DNA of 8,591 bases, from positions 1 through 8,591 of the forward strand of contig CABUQV010000042.1 of the NCBI GenBank assembly GCA_902493855.1, written 5' to 3'. Below the pieces are notes generated by a model. The model was not told the DNA's origin. It did not search any database and worked only from the letters and a program-made list of their open reading frames with translations. This DNA is from an uncultured Collinsella sp. GTDB lineage: Bacteria; Actinomycetota; Coriobacteriia; Coriobacteriales; Coriobacteriaceae. The position numbers and the translations under genes are program-made. Positions 1 through 5,480 of this stretch are shown here, in pieces. Each line of letters opens with the position of its first letter. The first letter of the stretch is position 1.

Positions 1-202
1 CAACAACATTGTCGCAGCCCCGACCCGCGGTCACGAGCGGGGGCTCCTGTCGTTTCCGTGCCCTTGGATTGGGTCATAGTGTCTGACTTATGCTCAACCA
101 GCGGCGCCTTAGACGTTGGGGACGTTCTTAAATGACTAGTCATTCGGGAGCGTCCCAATGAGTATGTGGGGAAGCAGATTTTCCCGTCTGCCGATTTGTG
201 TC
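1..202. other. Upstream non-coding region, no certain gene
   Basis: I see no gene I can support here. On the minus strand an ATG at 77-75 opens a frame that runs off the left edge (25 codons, beginning MTQSKG), and a GTG at 34-32 with an AGGAG about nine bases upstream is an alternative. Either could be the start of a divergent gene cut by the window, but neither is convincing. Plus-strand frames close by position 135 without a recognisable protein. GC-rich, partly self-complementary sequence lies at 16-45. Two items stand out: an ACGT-TGGGG-ACGT arrangement at 113-125 and the palindrome at 131-144. Confidence 0.4.
131..144. repeat. 14-bp perfect palindrome (possible operator)
   Basis: AATGACTAGTCATT equals its own reverse complement over all 14 bases. 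It lies about 60 bp upstream of the permease promoter, in non-coding sequence. A symmetric site of this size suits a dimeric winged-helix regulator (MarR-like sites have similar symmetry), but no protein in the window can be assigned to it. It differs from the ACGT-N5-ACGT element shared by three promoters here. Confidence 0.45.
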
Positions 203-229
203 TTGAAAAATGTATATAACGACTATAAC
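203..229 (+). promoter_or_regulatory. Probable promoter of the EamA-family permease gene
   Basis: TTGAAA (203-208) and TATAAC (224-229) form a plausible sigma-70-type -35/-10 pair, with a slightly short 15-bp spacer. Transcription would start near 236. That leaves a leader of about 35 nt to the TTG start at 271 and argues against the upstream GTG at 235 as the translation start. The -10 lies inside the candidate operator at 219-231. Confidence 0.45.
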
Positions 230-231
230 GT
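219..231. promoter_or_regulatory. Candidate GntR/HutC operator at the permease promoter
   Basis: ACGA-CTATA-ACGT matches the ACGT-N5-ACGT element in front of the PTS operon and the GntR gene at 7 of 8 arm positions. The overlapping stretch 212-225 is, on the opposite strand, 13/14 identical to 7641-7654 in front of the GntR gene. The site covers the predicted -10, consistent with repression by occlusion. Assignment to the GntR protein is inference. Confidence 0.4.
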
Positions 232-270
232 AGTGTGAAACATATTGGAAACAATACCGAGGAGGCTGCG

Positions 271-1353
271 TTGAAGAAAAGCAATCTGGGCTATGTGCTG
301 GTACTGATCGCCGCGCTTATGTGGGGCAGCATCGGAATCTTTGTAAACGGCATTGCGGCCATGGGCGTTTCGTCCCAGAGCATGGCTGCCTTTCGCTTGT
401 TGGTCGGAGCGCTTATCTTGGCGCCGGTCCTGATGTTTATGGGCTGCCGTCCGGGTGAGGGGTCTACCGTGGCTCAGGGTCCCCTGGCGCTATTCAAAGC
501 AAGCCCCAAAGAGCTCGTCCCCTGCGCGCTTGTCGGTATCGTCGGTTTGGCCGCCGCCAACACCTGCTATTACGAGTGCATGGGCGAGGTGGGTATGTCC
601 ACGGCCTCGGTGCTGCTCTACACCTCGCCGGTGTTTGGCGTCATGCTCGGCCGCGTGCTTTATCGCGAGGACGTGACCCCCAACAAGCTCGTTGCCATTG
701 TCTTTAACATCGTTGGCTGCGTGCTTGCAGTGACCAATGGCGACCTTTCCGGTTTTCATTTTTCGGTTTGGGGCGTCACGTCGGGCGTGATTGCAGGCTT
801 TTGCGGTGCGTCGCTCGCGGTGTTTAGCCGAATAGCAACCAAGACGGTCCACCCGCTGGCCGTCACGTTTTGGGGCTTTGTTTTTGGCGGTGCGGTTATG
901 GCGGCTATCGCGGCTCCGTGGCCGGATGTCGCCGCGGCAATGTCGCCACAGCTGCTGCTGCTGTTCCTTGGCTTTGGACTCATCCCCACAGCCGTGGCTT
1001 ACATCTTATATATGCAGGGTCTGTCCATGGGGCTCGAGACGTCGAAAGTTCCCGTCGTAATGTCTTTCGAGACGGTCGTCACCGTACTGGTGGGCATTGG
1101 TGTCTATGCCGAGCCCGCCGGCGCGATCAAGGTCCTGGGCATTGTGCTGGTGCTCGCGTCCATCCTGATTATGAACACCGACTTCTCCAAGCTGCGCAAC
1201 AGTGTGTTTGTCGGCCATGTCGTTGAGAGCATGACCTTTAAGCCCAATGCGTGGTGGACGGAGAAATCGCAGGACATGGATCTGTTTAAGGAACGCACCG
1301 GCATCGCGCTGGAGCCCACCGTGCAGGAAAGCCCCTGGTACTTCGTGCGATAG
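271..1353 (+). CDS. EamA/DMT-superfamily permease, possible amine or amino acid exporter
   Basis: This is a 360-residue integral membrane protein with about ten hydrophobic segments in two EamA repeats (roughly residues 6-152 and 165-300). The first helix carries the AALMWGSIGIF-type signature; SPVFGVMLGR (119-128) closes the first repeat and SFETVVTVLVG (265-275) is the matching end-of-repeat motif. The family includes exporters of cysteine, threonine/homoserine and other small metabolites; substrate cannot be read from sequence. I chose the TTG at 271 because GAGGAGG lies five bases upstream; the in-frame GTG at 235 has no Shine-Dalgarno and sits at the predicted transcription start. After the last helix there is a hydrophilic tail of about 60 residues (301-360) with a WW pair, longer than usual for the family. 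No clear terminator follows. The promoter shares an operator-like element with the PTS operon, so it may export the amine released by the deglycase (inference). Confidence 0.85.
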   Translation: MKKSNLGYVLVLIAALMWGSIGIFVNGIAAMGVSSQSMAAFRLLVGALILAPVLMFMGCRPGEGSTVAQGPLALFKASPKELVPCALVGIVGLAAANTCYYECMGEVGMSTASVLLYTSPVFGVMLGRVLYREDVTPNKLVAIVFNIVGCVLAVTNGDLSGFHFSVWGVTSGVIAGFCGASLAVFSRIATKTVHPLAVTFWGFVFGGAVMAAIAAPWPDVAAAMSPQLLLLFLGFGLIPTAVAYILYMQGLSMGLETSKVPVVMSFETVVTVLVGIGVYAEPAGAIKVLGIVLVLASILIMNTDFSKLRNSVFVGHVVESMTFKPNAWWTEKSQDMDLFKERTGIALEPTVQESPWYFVR

Positions 1354-1411
1354 GGGATTGGCAAGCCATTGGATCGGGTGTCGCCCAGCCAGCGCCGGCC
1401 TACCTAGCTCC

Positions 1412-1428
1412 AACGTTTCAAGTACGTT
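1412..1428. repeat. Imperfectly spaced inverted repeat upstream of the PTS operon
   Basis: AACGT (1412-1416) and ACGTT (1424-1428) form 5-bp inverted arms around seven bases. The arms equal those of the site at 1490-1504, but the spacing is two bases longer. It could be an auxiliary binding site about 80 bp upstream of the operon promoter, or chance. Confidence 0.25.
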
Positions 1429-1437
1429 AAACCCGTC

Positions 1438-1465
1438 AACGGTCGATTTTCATCCGCGAACGGTC
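1438..1465. repeat. Direct repeat AACGGTC, 21-bp period
   Basis: AACGGTC occurs at 1438-1444 and again at 1459-1465, exactly 21 bp apart (two helical turns), upstream of the PTS operon promoter. Same-face spacing is typical of activator or cooperative-regulator sites, but a 7-bp repeat in AT-mixed sequence may be fortuitous. A TATACT (1468-1473) just downstream could be a second -10. Confidence 0.3.
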
Positions 1466-1490
1466 TTTATACTAATTAGCAATATAAGCA

Positions 1491-1503
1491 ACGTATAAGA
1501 CGT
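1491..1503. promoter_or_regulatory. Candidate GntR/HutC operator of the PTS operon
   Basis: ACGT-ATAAG-ACGT; with one more base on each side the arms are AACGT/ACGTT (1490-1504). It abuts the -10 hexamer. The overlapping AGACGTTATA (1498-1507) recurs exactly in front of the GntR gene at 7642-7651. The GT-N5-AC centre resembles the GT-N-TA-N-AC pattern known for HutC-subfamily operators, with one extra base in the core. Binding by the GntR protein is inferred. Confidence 0.5.
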
Positions 1504-1509
1504 TATAAT
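1504..1509 (+). promoter_or_regulatory. -10 element of the PTS-deglycase operon promoter
   Basis: A perfect TATAAT lies 26 bp upstream of the EIIAB start codon, giving a predicted transcription start near 1516 and a leader of only about 20 nt. No good -35 exists at the right distance (AATATA at 1481-1486 would be the 17-bp-spaced candidate), so the promoter may rely on the -10 or on an activator. I see no -24/-12 sigma-54 promoter, although LevR-type sigma-54 control is common for mannose-family PTS operons elsewhere. Confidence 0.5.
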
Positions 1510-1535
1510 GACCATAACGAAAAGGAGGAGGCAAG

Positions 1536-2459
1536 ATGAATCAGATCATTCTCGCATCTCATGGCGGCCTGGCCGCAGGCGCCAAAGACACGCTCGAGAT
1601 GGTTCTCGGCGACGTGTCGAACGTCCACGTCGTGTCGCTTGCTCGTGACGACAAGGAGCCCATCACCAATAAGGTGGACGCCATGATCGCCACGTTCAAC
1701 GCGGACGACACCGTCTATGTGCTGACCGATATGCTCGGCAGCTCGGTCAACAACAACATGGTCGAGCTTTCCAAGAACGGCACGAAGTTCACGGTTGTCA
1801 GCGGTTTCAACATCCCGTTGGCGCTCACGCTTGCTATGAGCCCCGCCCCCGTCAAGGGCGCCGAGCTCGCGGCCCTCATCAACGAGGCCCGCACCGGTCT
1901 GACCAACCCCAACGCACCGGTCGAGGCTGCCGCGGCTCCCGCCAAGAAGGCCAAGGCGCCCCGTCACAGCTCCGGTCCCGCCAAGATCGTCCTTGCACGT
2001 CTTGACTACCGTCTGCTGCACGGCCAGGTCGTCTTTACCTGGACCACCAAGGTTCAGGCCGAGCGCATCATCGTCGTCGACAACGCCGCCGCCAACGATG
2101 ACATCAAGAAGGGCGCTCTTAAGCTGGCCAAGCCCCAGGGCGTGCGCCTGAACGTCTTCACCGTCGAGCGTGCCCTCGCCAAGATGGACAAGCTCAACAC
2201 CCTCGGCGAGCGCGTCATGTTCGTCTTTGGCAACACGGCCGAGATGCTGCAGTTCTGCCAGGGCTACAAGCTCGACGCCATCAACCTGGGCGCCACCGCC
2301 AACCACGACGGTGCCGATCAGGTCGGCGGCAAGGACAGCTCCGTCTTCCTCGACGCCAACCAGAAGGCCGACGTCAACCAGCTGCTCGACGTGGGCATCA
2401 AGCTCTACGTCCAGCAGACCCCTACGTATCAGAGCGTCGACATCGACGCCAAGCTGTAA
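1536..2459 (+). CDS. PTS mannose-family fused EIIA-EIIB component (EIIAB)
   Basis: This 307-residue cytoplasmic phosphocarrier relays phosphate from HPr to the sugar during transport. The EIIA domain spans about residues 1-125, with the phosphorylated His9 in ILASHGGLA and the TDMLGSSVNNN motif (64-74) that corresponds to TDLFGGSP in relatives. An Ala/Lys/Pro-rich hinge (about 127-148) joins it to EIIB (about 149-307), whose phosphorylated His162 sits in RLDYRLLHGQV. The arrangement is like E. coli ManX; many Amadori-type systems such as Salmonella gfr encode A and B separately. The start has a near-ideal AAGGAGGAGG (1522-1531) four bases upstream. It is the first gene of the operon, 36 nt before EIIC. 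Codon choice is strongly C/G-biased, suggesting high expression. Family assignment is firm; substrate comes only from the neighbouring deglycase. Confidence 0.95.
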   Translation: MNQIILASHGGLAAGAKDTLEMVLGDVSNVHVVSLARDDKEPITNKVDAMIATFNADDTVYVLTDMLGSSVNNNMVELSKNGTKFTVVSGFNIPLALTLAMSPAPVKGAELAALINEARTGLTNPNAPVEAAAAPAKKAKAPRHSSGPAKIVLARLDYRLLHGQVVFTWTTKVQAERIIVVDNAAANDDIKKGALKLAKPQGVRLNVFTVERALAKMDKLNTLGERVMFVFGNTAEMLQFCQGYKLDAINLGATANHDGADQVGGKDSSVFLDANQKADVNQLLDVGIKLYVQQTPTYQSVDIDAKL

Positions 2460-2495
2460 TCAACCAGGCTTTTGCCTGACTGAAAGGAGAAGGGT

Positions 2496-3290
2496 ATGAA
2501 TACGTTCATCAGTGCGGTGCTCGTCGGCCTCGTCGGCGTGTTCTGCATGTGGGACTCCCGCCTGCTCGGTCGTCTTAACTTCGAGCAGCCCCTCGTTGGC
2601 GCTACGCTCGTCGGTCTGCTGCTGGGCGATGTGCCCACCGGCCTTGCCGTCGGTGCCGCCGTCGAGCTCGTGTCCATGGGCCTGGTACAGGTCGGCGCCG
2701 CCGTTCCGCCCGATATGGTCCTGGGCGGCATCGTGGCCGCTGCCTTTGCGTGCCTGACCGATGCTTCCGCCGAGACCGCCATGACGATCGCCATCCCGGT
2801 CGCCGTCCTGGGTCAGCTCCTCGGCATCGTGTTCCGTTCCATCATCGCCGCCCTCACCCATGTGGCAGATAGCGCGATCGATAACGGAAAGTTCAAGACC
2901 GCCTACCGTATGCACATCTGCGCCGGCTCCGGTCTGTACGCCGTCATGTACTTCCTGCCGATCTTCCTCGCCGTCTTTGTTGGCACCGACCTGGTTCAGG
3001 CCATCGTCAACATGGTTCCCGAGTGGCTGTCCACTGGTCTTAACGTTTCGACCAAGATCATGACCGCCTACGGCTTGGCCCTGCTGCTCACCATGATGAT
3101 CAAGAAGGGTATGACTCCGTTCCTGTTCATCGGTTTCCTGCTCGCCGCTTACCTCAACCTGTCCGTCATCGCGGTCGCTCTGATCGGTGTGTGCCTGGCT
3201 GTCGTCTTCATGGGCTTCAAGTTCAACGGTTCCCATGCAGCCGCCGGTGTCGATTCCGACTACGATCCGCTCGAAGACGACGAAGACTAA
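2496..3290 (+). CDS. PTS mannose-family EIIC permease subunit
   Basis: This 264-residue membrane protein forms the sugar-binding translocation channel together with EIID. Hydrophobic segments run through most of the chain. Residues 44-73 carry the EIIC signature, GDVPTGLAVGAAVELVSMG followed by QVGAAVPPD, and further membrane segments lie at about 95-120, 145-170, 185-205 and 208-240. It ends in a short, very acidic cytoplasmic tail (DSDYDPLEDDED). The ATG at 2496 is preceded by AAAGGAGA with a five-base spacer, 36 nt after the EIIAB stop. The EIID gene starts 13 nt downstream, with its AAGGAGG overlapping this gene's TAA, so EIIC and EIID are probably translationally linked. Length and motifs are normal for the family. 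Confidence 0.95.
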   Translation: MNTFISAVLVGLVGVFCMWDSRLLGRLNFEQPLVGATLVGLLLGDVPTGLAVGAAVELVSMGLVQVGAAVPPDMVLGGIVAAAFACLTDASAETAMTIAIPVAVLGQLLGIVFRSIIAALTHVADSAIDNGKFKTAYRMHICAGSGLYAVMYFLPIFLAVFVGTDLVQAIVNMVPEWLSTGLNVSTKIMTAYGLALLLTMMIKKGMTPFLFIGFLLAAYLNLSVIAVALIGVCLAVVFMGFKFNGSHAAAGVDSDYDPLEDDED

Positions 3291-3303
3291 GGAGGAACAC
3301 ACT

Positions 3304-4137
3304 ATGGCAACCGCAACCAAGGACGTGTCCCTGAACAAGAAGGTCAGCCAGTTCTTCTGGCGCTCCTGGGCCATCCAGGCCTCTTGGAACTACGAGCGTC
3401 AGATGAACATGGGCTTCCTCTACGGCATGGTTCCCACGCTCGATCGCCTCTATCCGGACGAGTCCGACCCCAAGCAGCTCGCCGCTAAGAAAGAGGCTTA
3501 CCACCGTCACATGGCGTTCTACAACTGCACCCCGCAGACGAGCGCTTTCATCCTGGGTCTCGCCGCCTCCATGGAGGAGGAGTACGCCAAGGATCCCGAG
3601 AACTTCGATCCCGATTCGATCAACGCGGTCAAGACCTCCCTCATGGGCCCGCTTTCCGGCATCGGTGACTCCTTCTTCCAGGGCACCATCCGCGTTATCG
3701 CCTTTGGCCTGGGCGTTCAGCTGGCTCAGCAGGGCTCCATCATGGGCCCGATTCTGGCCATGCTCATCTCCATCGTCCCCTCTGTGCTGATCACTTGGTT
3801 CGCAGCCAAGATGGGCTATCAGGGCGGCCACGAGTACCTGAGCAAGCTTCAGGGCGGCGACCTCATGGAGAAGCTCATGTATGTCTGCGGCATCGTGGGT
3901 CTTATGTCCGTGGGCGGCATGATCGCCACGCTGATCGGCGCCACCACCCCGCTGCAGTTCGCTGAGGGTACCGTCGTTATCCAAGACATCCTGGACGGCA
4001 TGATGCCCCAGATGATCTCCCTCGGCCTCACCGGCCTTATGTACTGGCTCATCAAGAAGAACGTCAACACCGGTTGGCTTCTCGTGATCGCCATCGTGGG
4101 CGGCATCGCCCTCTCCGCGGCCGGCATCCTGGCCTAG
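3304..4137 (+). CDS. PTS mannose-family EIID permease subunit
   Basis: This 277-residue protein is the second membrane subunit of the transporter. The N-terminal cytoplasmic part has the hallmark WRSWAIQASWNYERQMNMGF (19-38) and the TSLMGPLSGIGDSFFQGT motif (111-128). Membrane segments follow at about 130-142, 147-168, 193-213, 237-250 and 257-275. The frame is open further upstream, inside the end of EIIC, but the ATG at 3304 fits both the family's N-terminus and the AAGGAGG at 3289-3295, which overlaps the EIIC stop. It is the last PTS gene. A 199-nt gap with two hairpins separates it from the deglycase, so deglycase mRNA level may differ from that of the transporter. Confidence 0.95.
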   Translation: MATATKDVSLNKKVSQFFWRSWAIQASWNYERQMNMGFLYGMVPTLDRLYPDESDPKQLAAKKEAYHRHMAFYNCTPQTSAFILGLAASMEEEYAKDPENFDPDSINAVKTSLMGPLSGIGDSFFQGTIRVIAFGLGVQLAQQGSIMGPILAMLISIVPSVLITWFAAKMGYQGGHEYLSKLQGGDLMEKLMYVCGIVGLMSVGGMIATLIGATTPLQFAEGTVVIQDILDGMMPQMISLGLTGLMYWLIKKNVNTGWLLVIAIVGGIALSAAGILA

Positions 4138-4167
4138 TCGCGACCAAGCGCCTAACCGCTTTCCCCC

Positions 4168-4206
4168 GGGGGCCTGCCTGACATCCCATACCCCAGGCAG
4201 GCTCCC
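4168..4206 (+). other. Intra-operon hairpin after EIID
   Basis: GCCTGCCTG (4172-4180) pairs perfectly with CAGGCAGGC (4194-4202), and GGGG (4168-4171) extends it with TCCC (4203-4206) through one G-U pair. The result is a 13-bp stem with a 13-nt loop. No T-run follows, so it is not a classical intrinsic terminator. A 3'-end stabiliser or processing site for the PTS part of the transcript, or a weak attenuator, is more likely. Confidence 0.6.
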
Positions 4207-4214
4207 ATCCCTAA

Positions 4215-4245
4215 ATGTGTCAAAGGGACAGTTCCTTTGACACAT
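4215..4245. repeat. 12-bp-stem hairpin repeat inside the operon (REP-like)
   Basis: ATGTGTCAAAGG (4215-4226) and CCTTTGACACAT (4234-4245) are perfect inverted arms around GACAGTT. On the minus strand the middle reads AACTGTCCCTTT, close to the AACCTGTCCCTTT core of the repeat at 5422-5465. I recall similar GGGACAG-cored hairpins scattered in many bacterial genomes, sometimes with REP-associated tyrosine transposases. That link is from memory and no transposase is visible here. It sits about 90 bp before the deglycase start and could shape readthrough or mRNA decay. Confidence 0.6.
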
Positions 4246-4336
4246 CCTCAACGGGCCGGCGACTCGGTCCAAATCACGGTAACCCTGCGAGCGCCCGGCA
4301 ATGTGGCGCCGCAAAAAATCGAAAGGAATGTGTCAG

Positions 4337-5320
4337 ATGTACGAGATCGACCTTAACCTCCCTAAGCAGATCGTCGCTGACGTCCTGTCCAACCACGAGA
4401 TCCACAGTGTCGCCTTCGTCGGCTGCGGTGCTTCCATGTCCGACCTGTACCCCGCCAAGTACTTCCTGGCCAACAACACGGACAAGCTGAACGTTCAGAT
4501 CTTCACCGCTAACGAGTTCAACTACGACACGCCCTCCTGGGTCAACGAACACACCTTCGTGATCACCTGCTCCCTCGGTGGCTCCACGCCCGAGACCGTC
4601 GAGGCCAACAAGACCGCCAAGAAGCACAACTGCCCGGTCGTCTCCCTCACCAACAAGGCTGGCTCCGCTCTGACCGTCGACGCCGACCACGTCATCGTTC
4701 ACGGCTTCCACGCCAACTACGCAGCCAAGTGCGAGAAGCCCGGCTATGCCATCGCTCTTGCTCTCGAGATCCTTCAGCAGACCGAGGGCTATGACCACTA
4801 CGAGGACATGATCACCGGCCTCACCAACGTCTTCGACCTCTGCGAGAACGCCGCTCAGCACTGCAAGAAGCTCGCCAAGAAGTTCGCCGAGGACTTCAAG
4901 GACGACAAGATGATCTACTTCATGGCCTCCGGTGCCTCCGAGAAGATGGCTTATTCTCACGCCGCCTTCCTGTTCACCGAGATGCAGTGGATCGACGCCG
5001 CCGCCTACAACACCGGCGAGTACTTCCACGGCCCGTTCGAGGTTTCCACCGAGGGCAAGCCTTACGTCTTCTTCATGTCCGATGGCGCTACCCGTCCGAT
5101 GGACGCCCGCGCCCTCACCTTCCTTGAGCGCATGGGTGCCAAGGTCGCTCTGATCGACTCCAAGGACTACGGCCTGGCCGACGCCGTGCCCGCGAGCGTC
5201 ATCACCTACTTCAACCCGCTGCTGCACCTCGCCGTTATGCGCGAGTACGGCAACCAGATCGCCGAGGCCCGTCAGCACCCGCTGACCATGCGTCGCTACA
5301 TGTGGAAGCTTTCCTACTAA
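4337..5320 (+). CDS. SIS-domain Amadori-compound 6-phosphate deglycase (FrlB/FraB/GfrF-like)
   Basis: This is a cytoplasmic enzyme of 327 residues with two SIS domains (about 15-150 and 180-300). It is expected to hydrolyse a 6-phosphorylated Amadori compound, such as fructoselysine 6-phosphate, into hexose 6-phosphate and a free amine. FVGCGAS (27-33) and CSLGGSTPETVEA (78-90) are the phosphosugar-binding SIS motifs. Glu215 (FLFTEMQW) and His231 (GEYFHGPFE) are 16 residues apart, the same spacing and nearly the same numbering as the catalytic Glu214/His230 I recall for Salmonella FraB. The absence of a glutaminase domain argues against GlmS. I chose the ATG at 4337 because GAAAGGA (4321-4327) lies nine bases upstream; ATGs at 4301 and 4328 are less well placed. 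It follows the PTS genes on the same strand and is closed by a strong terminator. The exact amine (lysine, asparagine, other) is not determined. Confidence 0.85.
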   Translation: MYEIDLNLPKQIVADVLSNHEIHSVAFVGCGASMSDLYPAKYFLANNTDKLNVQIFTANEFNYDTPSWVNEHTFVITCSLGGSTPETVEANKTAKKHNCPVVSLTNKAGSALTVDADHVIVHGFHANYAAKCEKPGYAIALALEILQQTEGYDHYEDMITGLTNVFDLCENAAQHCKKLAKKFAEDFKDDKMIYFMASGASEKMAYSHAAFLFTEMQWIDAAAYNTGEYFHGPFEVSTEGKPYVFFMSDGATRPMDARALTFLERMGAKVALIDSKDYGLADAVPASVITYFNPLLHLAVMREYGNQIAEARQHPLTMRRYMWKLSY

Positions 5321-5354
5321 TCACAAGTAAGTAGACCTTACGGGTTGATTGAGA

Positions 5355-5386
5355 GGGGATGGGGTTTGCGCCCCATCCCCTTTTTT
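5355..5386 (+). terminator. Strong intrinsic terminator of the PTS-deglycase operon
   Basis: GGGGATGGGG (5355-5364) and CCCCATCCCC (5371-5380) form a perfect 10-bp G+C-rich stem with a six-base loop, followed directly by six T (5381-5386). It lies 34 bp after the deglycase stop and marks the operon's end, so the HAD gene downstream is probably transcribed separately or only by readthrough. Confidence 0.93.
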
Positions 5387-5421
5387 GCTCTGGGGAGGGC
5401 GTGTCTGTCGCGTCATAAAAC

Positions 5422-5465
5422 CCCAGATAAAACCTACCAAAATAAACCTGTCCCTTTTTGGCAGG
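5422..5465. repeat. 44-bp intergenic repeat, copy 1
   Basis: This copy is 40/44 identical to 7558-7601, without gaps. Both begin CCCAGATAAAACCTACCAAAA and end TTTTTGG-C/T-AGG. The arms CCTACCAAAA (5433-5442) and TTTTGGCAGG (5456-5465) form a hairpin with one A-C mismatch in this copy. Differences are at 5444, 5447, 5453 and 5462. The right end abuts the Shine-Dalgarno of the HAD gene (GGGAGGAG, 5467-5474), and copy 2 also continues into a GGGAGGG, so the element may have carried the ribosome binding site with it. Confidence 0.85.
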
Positions 5466-5480
5466 TGGGAGGAGATGCGT

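Noticed and set aside
16..45. AGCCCC...GGGGCT inverted repeat as a terminator of an upstream gene
   Set aside because: The stem is only six clean base pairs with a long loop and no T-run follows.
235..270. GTG at 235 as the start of the EamA permease
   Set aside because: It has no Shine-Dalgarno and lies at the predicted transcription start, whereas TTG at 271 has GAGGAGG at an ideal distance and gives a normal family N-terminus.
1612..1624. ACGT-GTCGA-ACGT within EIIAB as a further operator
   Set aside because: It is in coding sequence with a GC-rich core and lacks the flanking matches shared by the promoter sites. I treat it as chance, though an auxiliary operator is not excluded.
1503..2306. 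Long open minus-strand frame opposite EIIAB, and similar frames opposite EIIC, EIID and the deglycase
   Set aside because: These are mirror frames caused by the strong third-position G/C bias of the plus-strand genes. They lack ribosome binding sites and recognisable domains.
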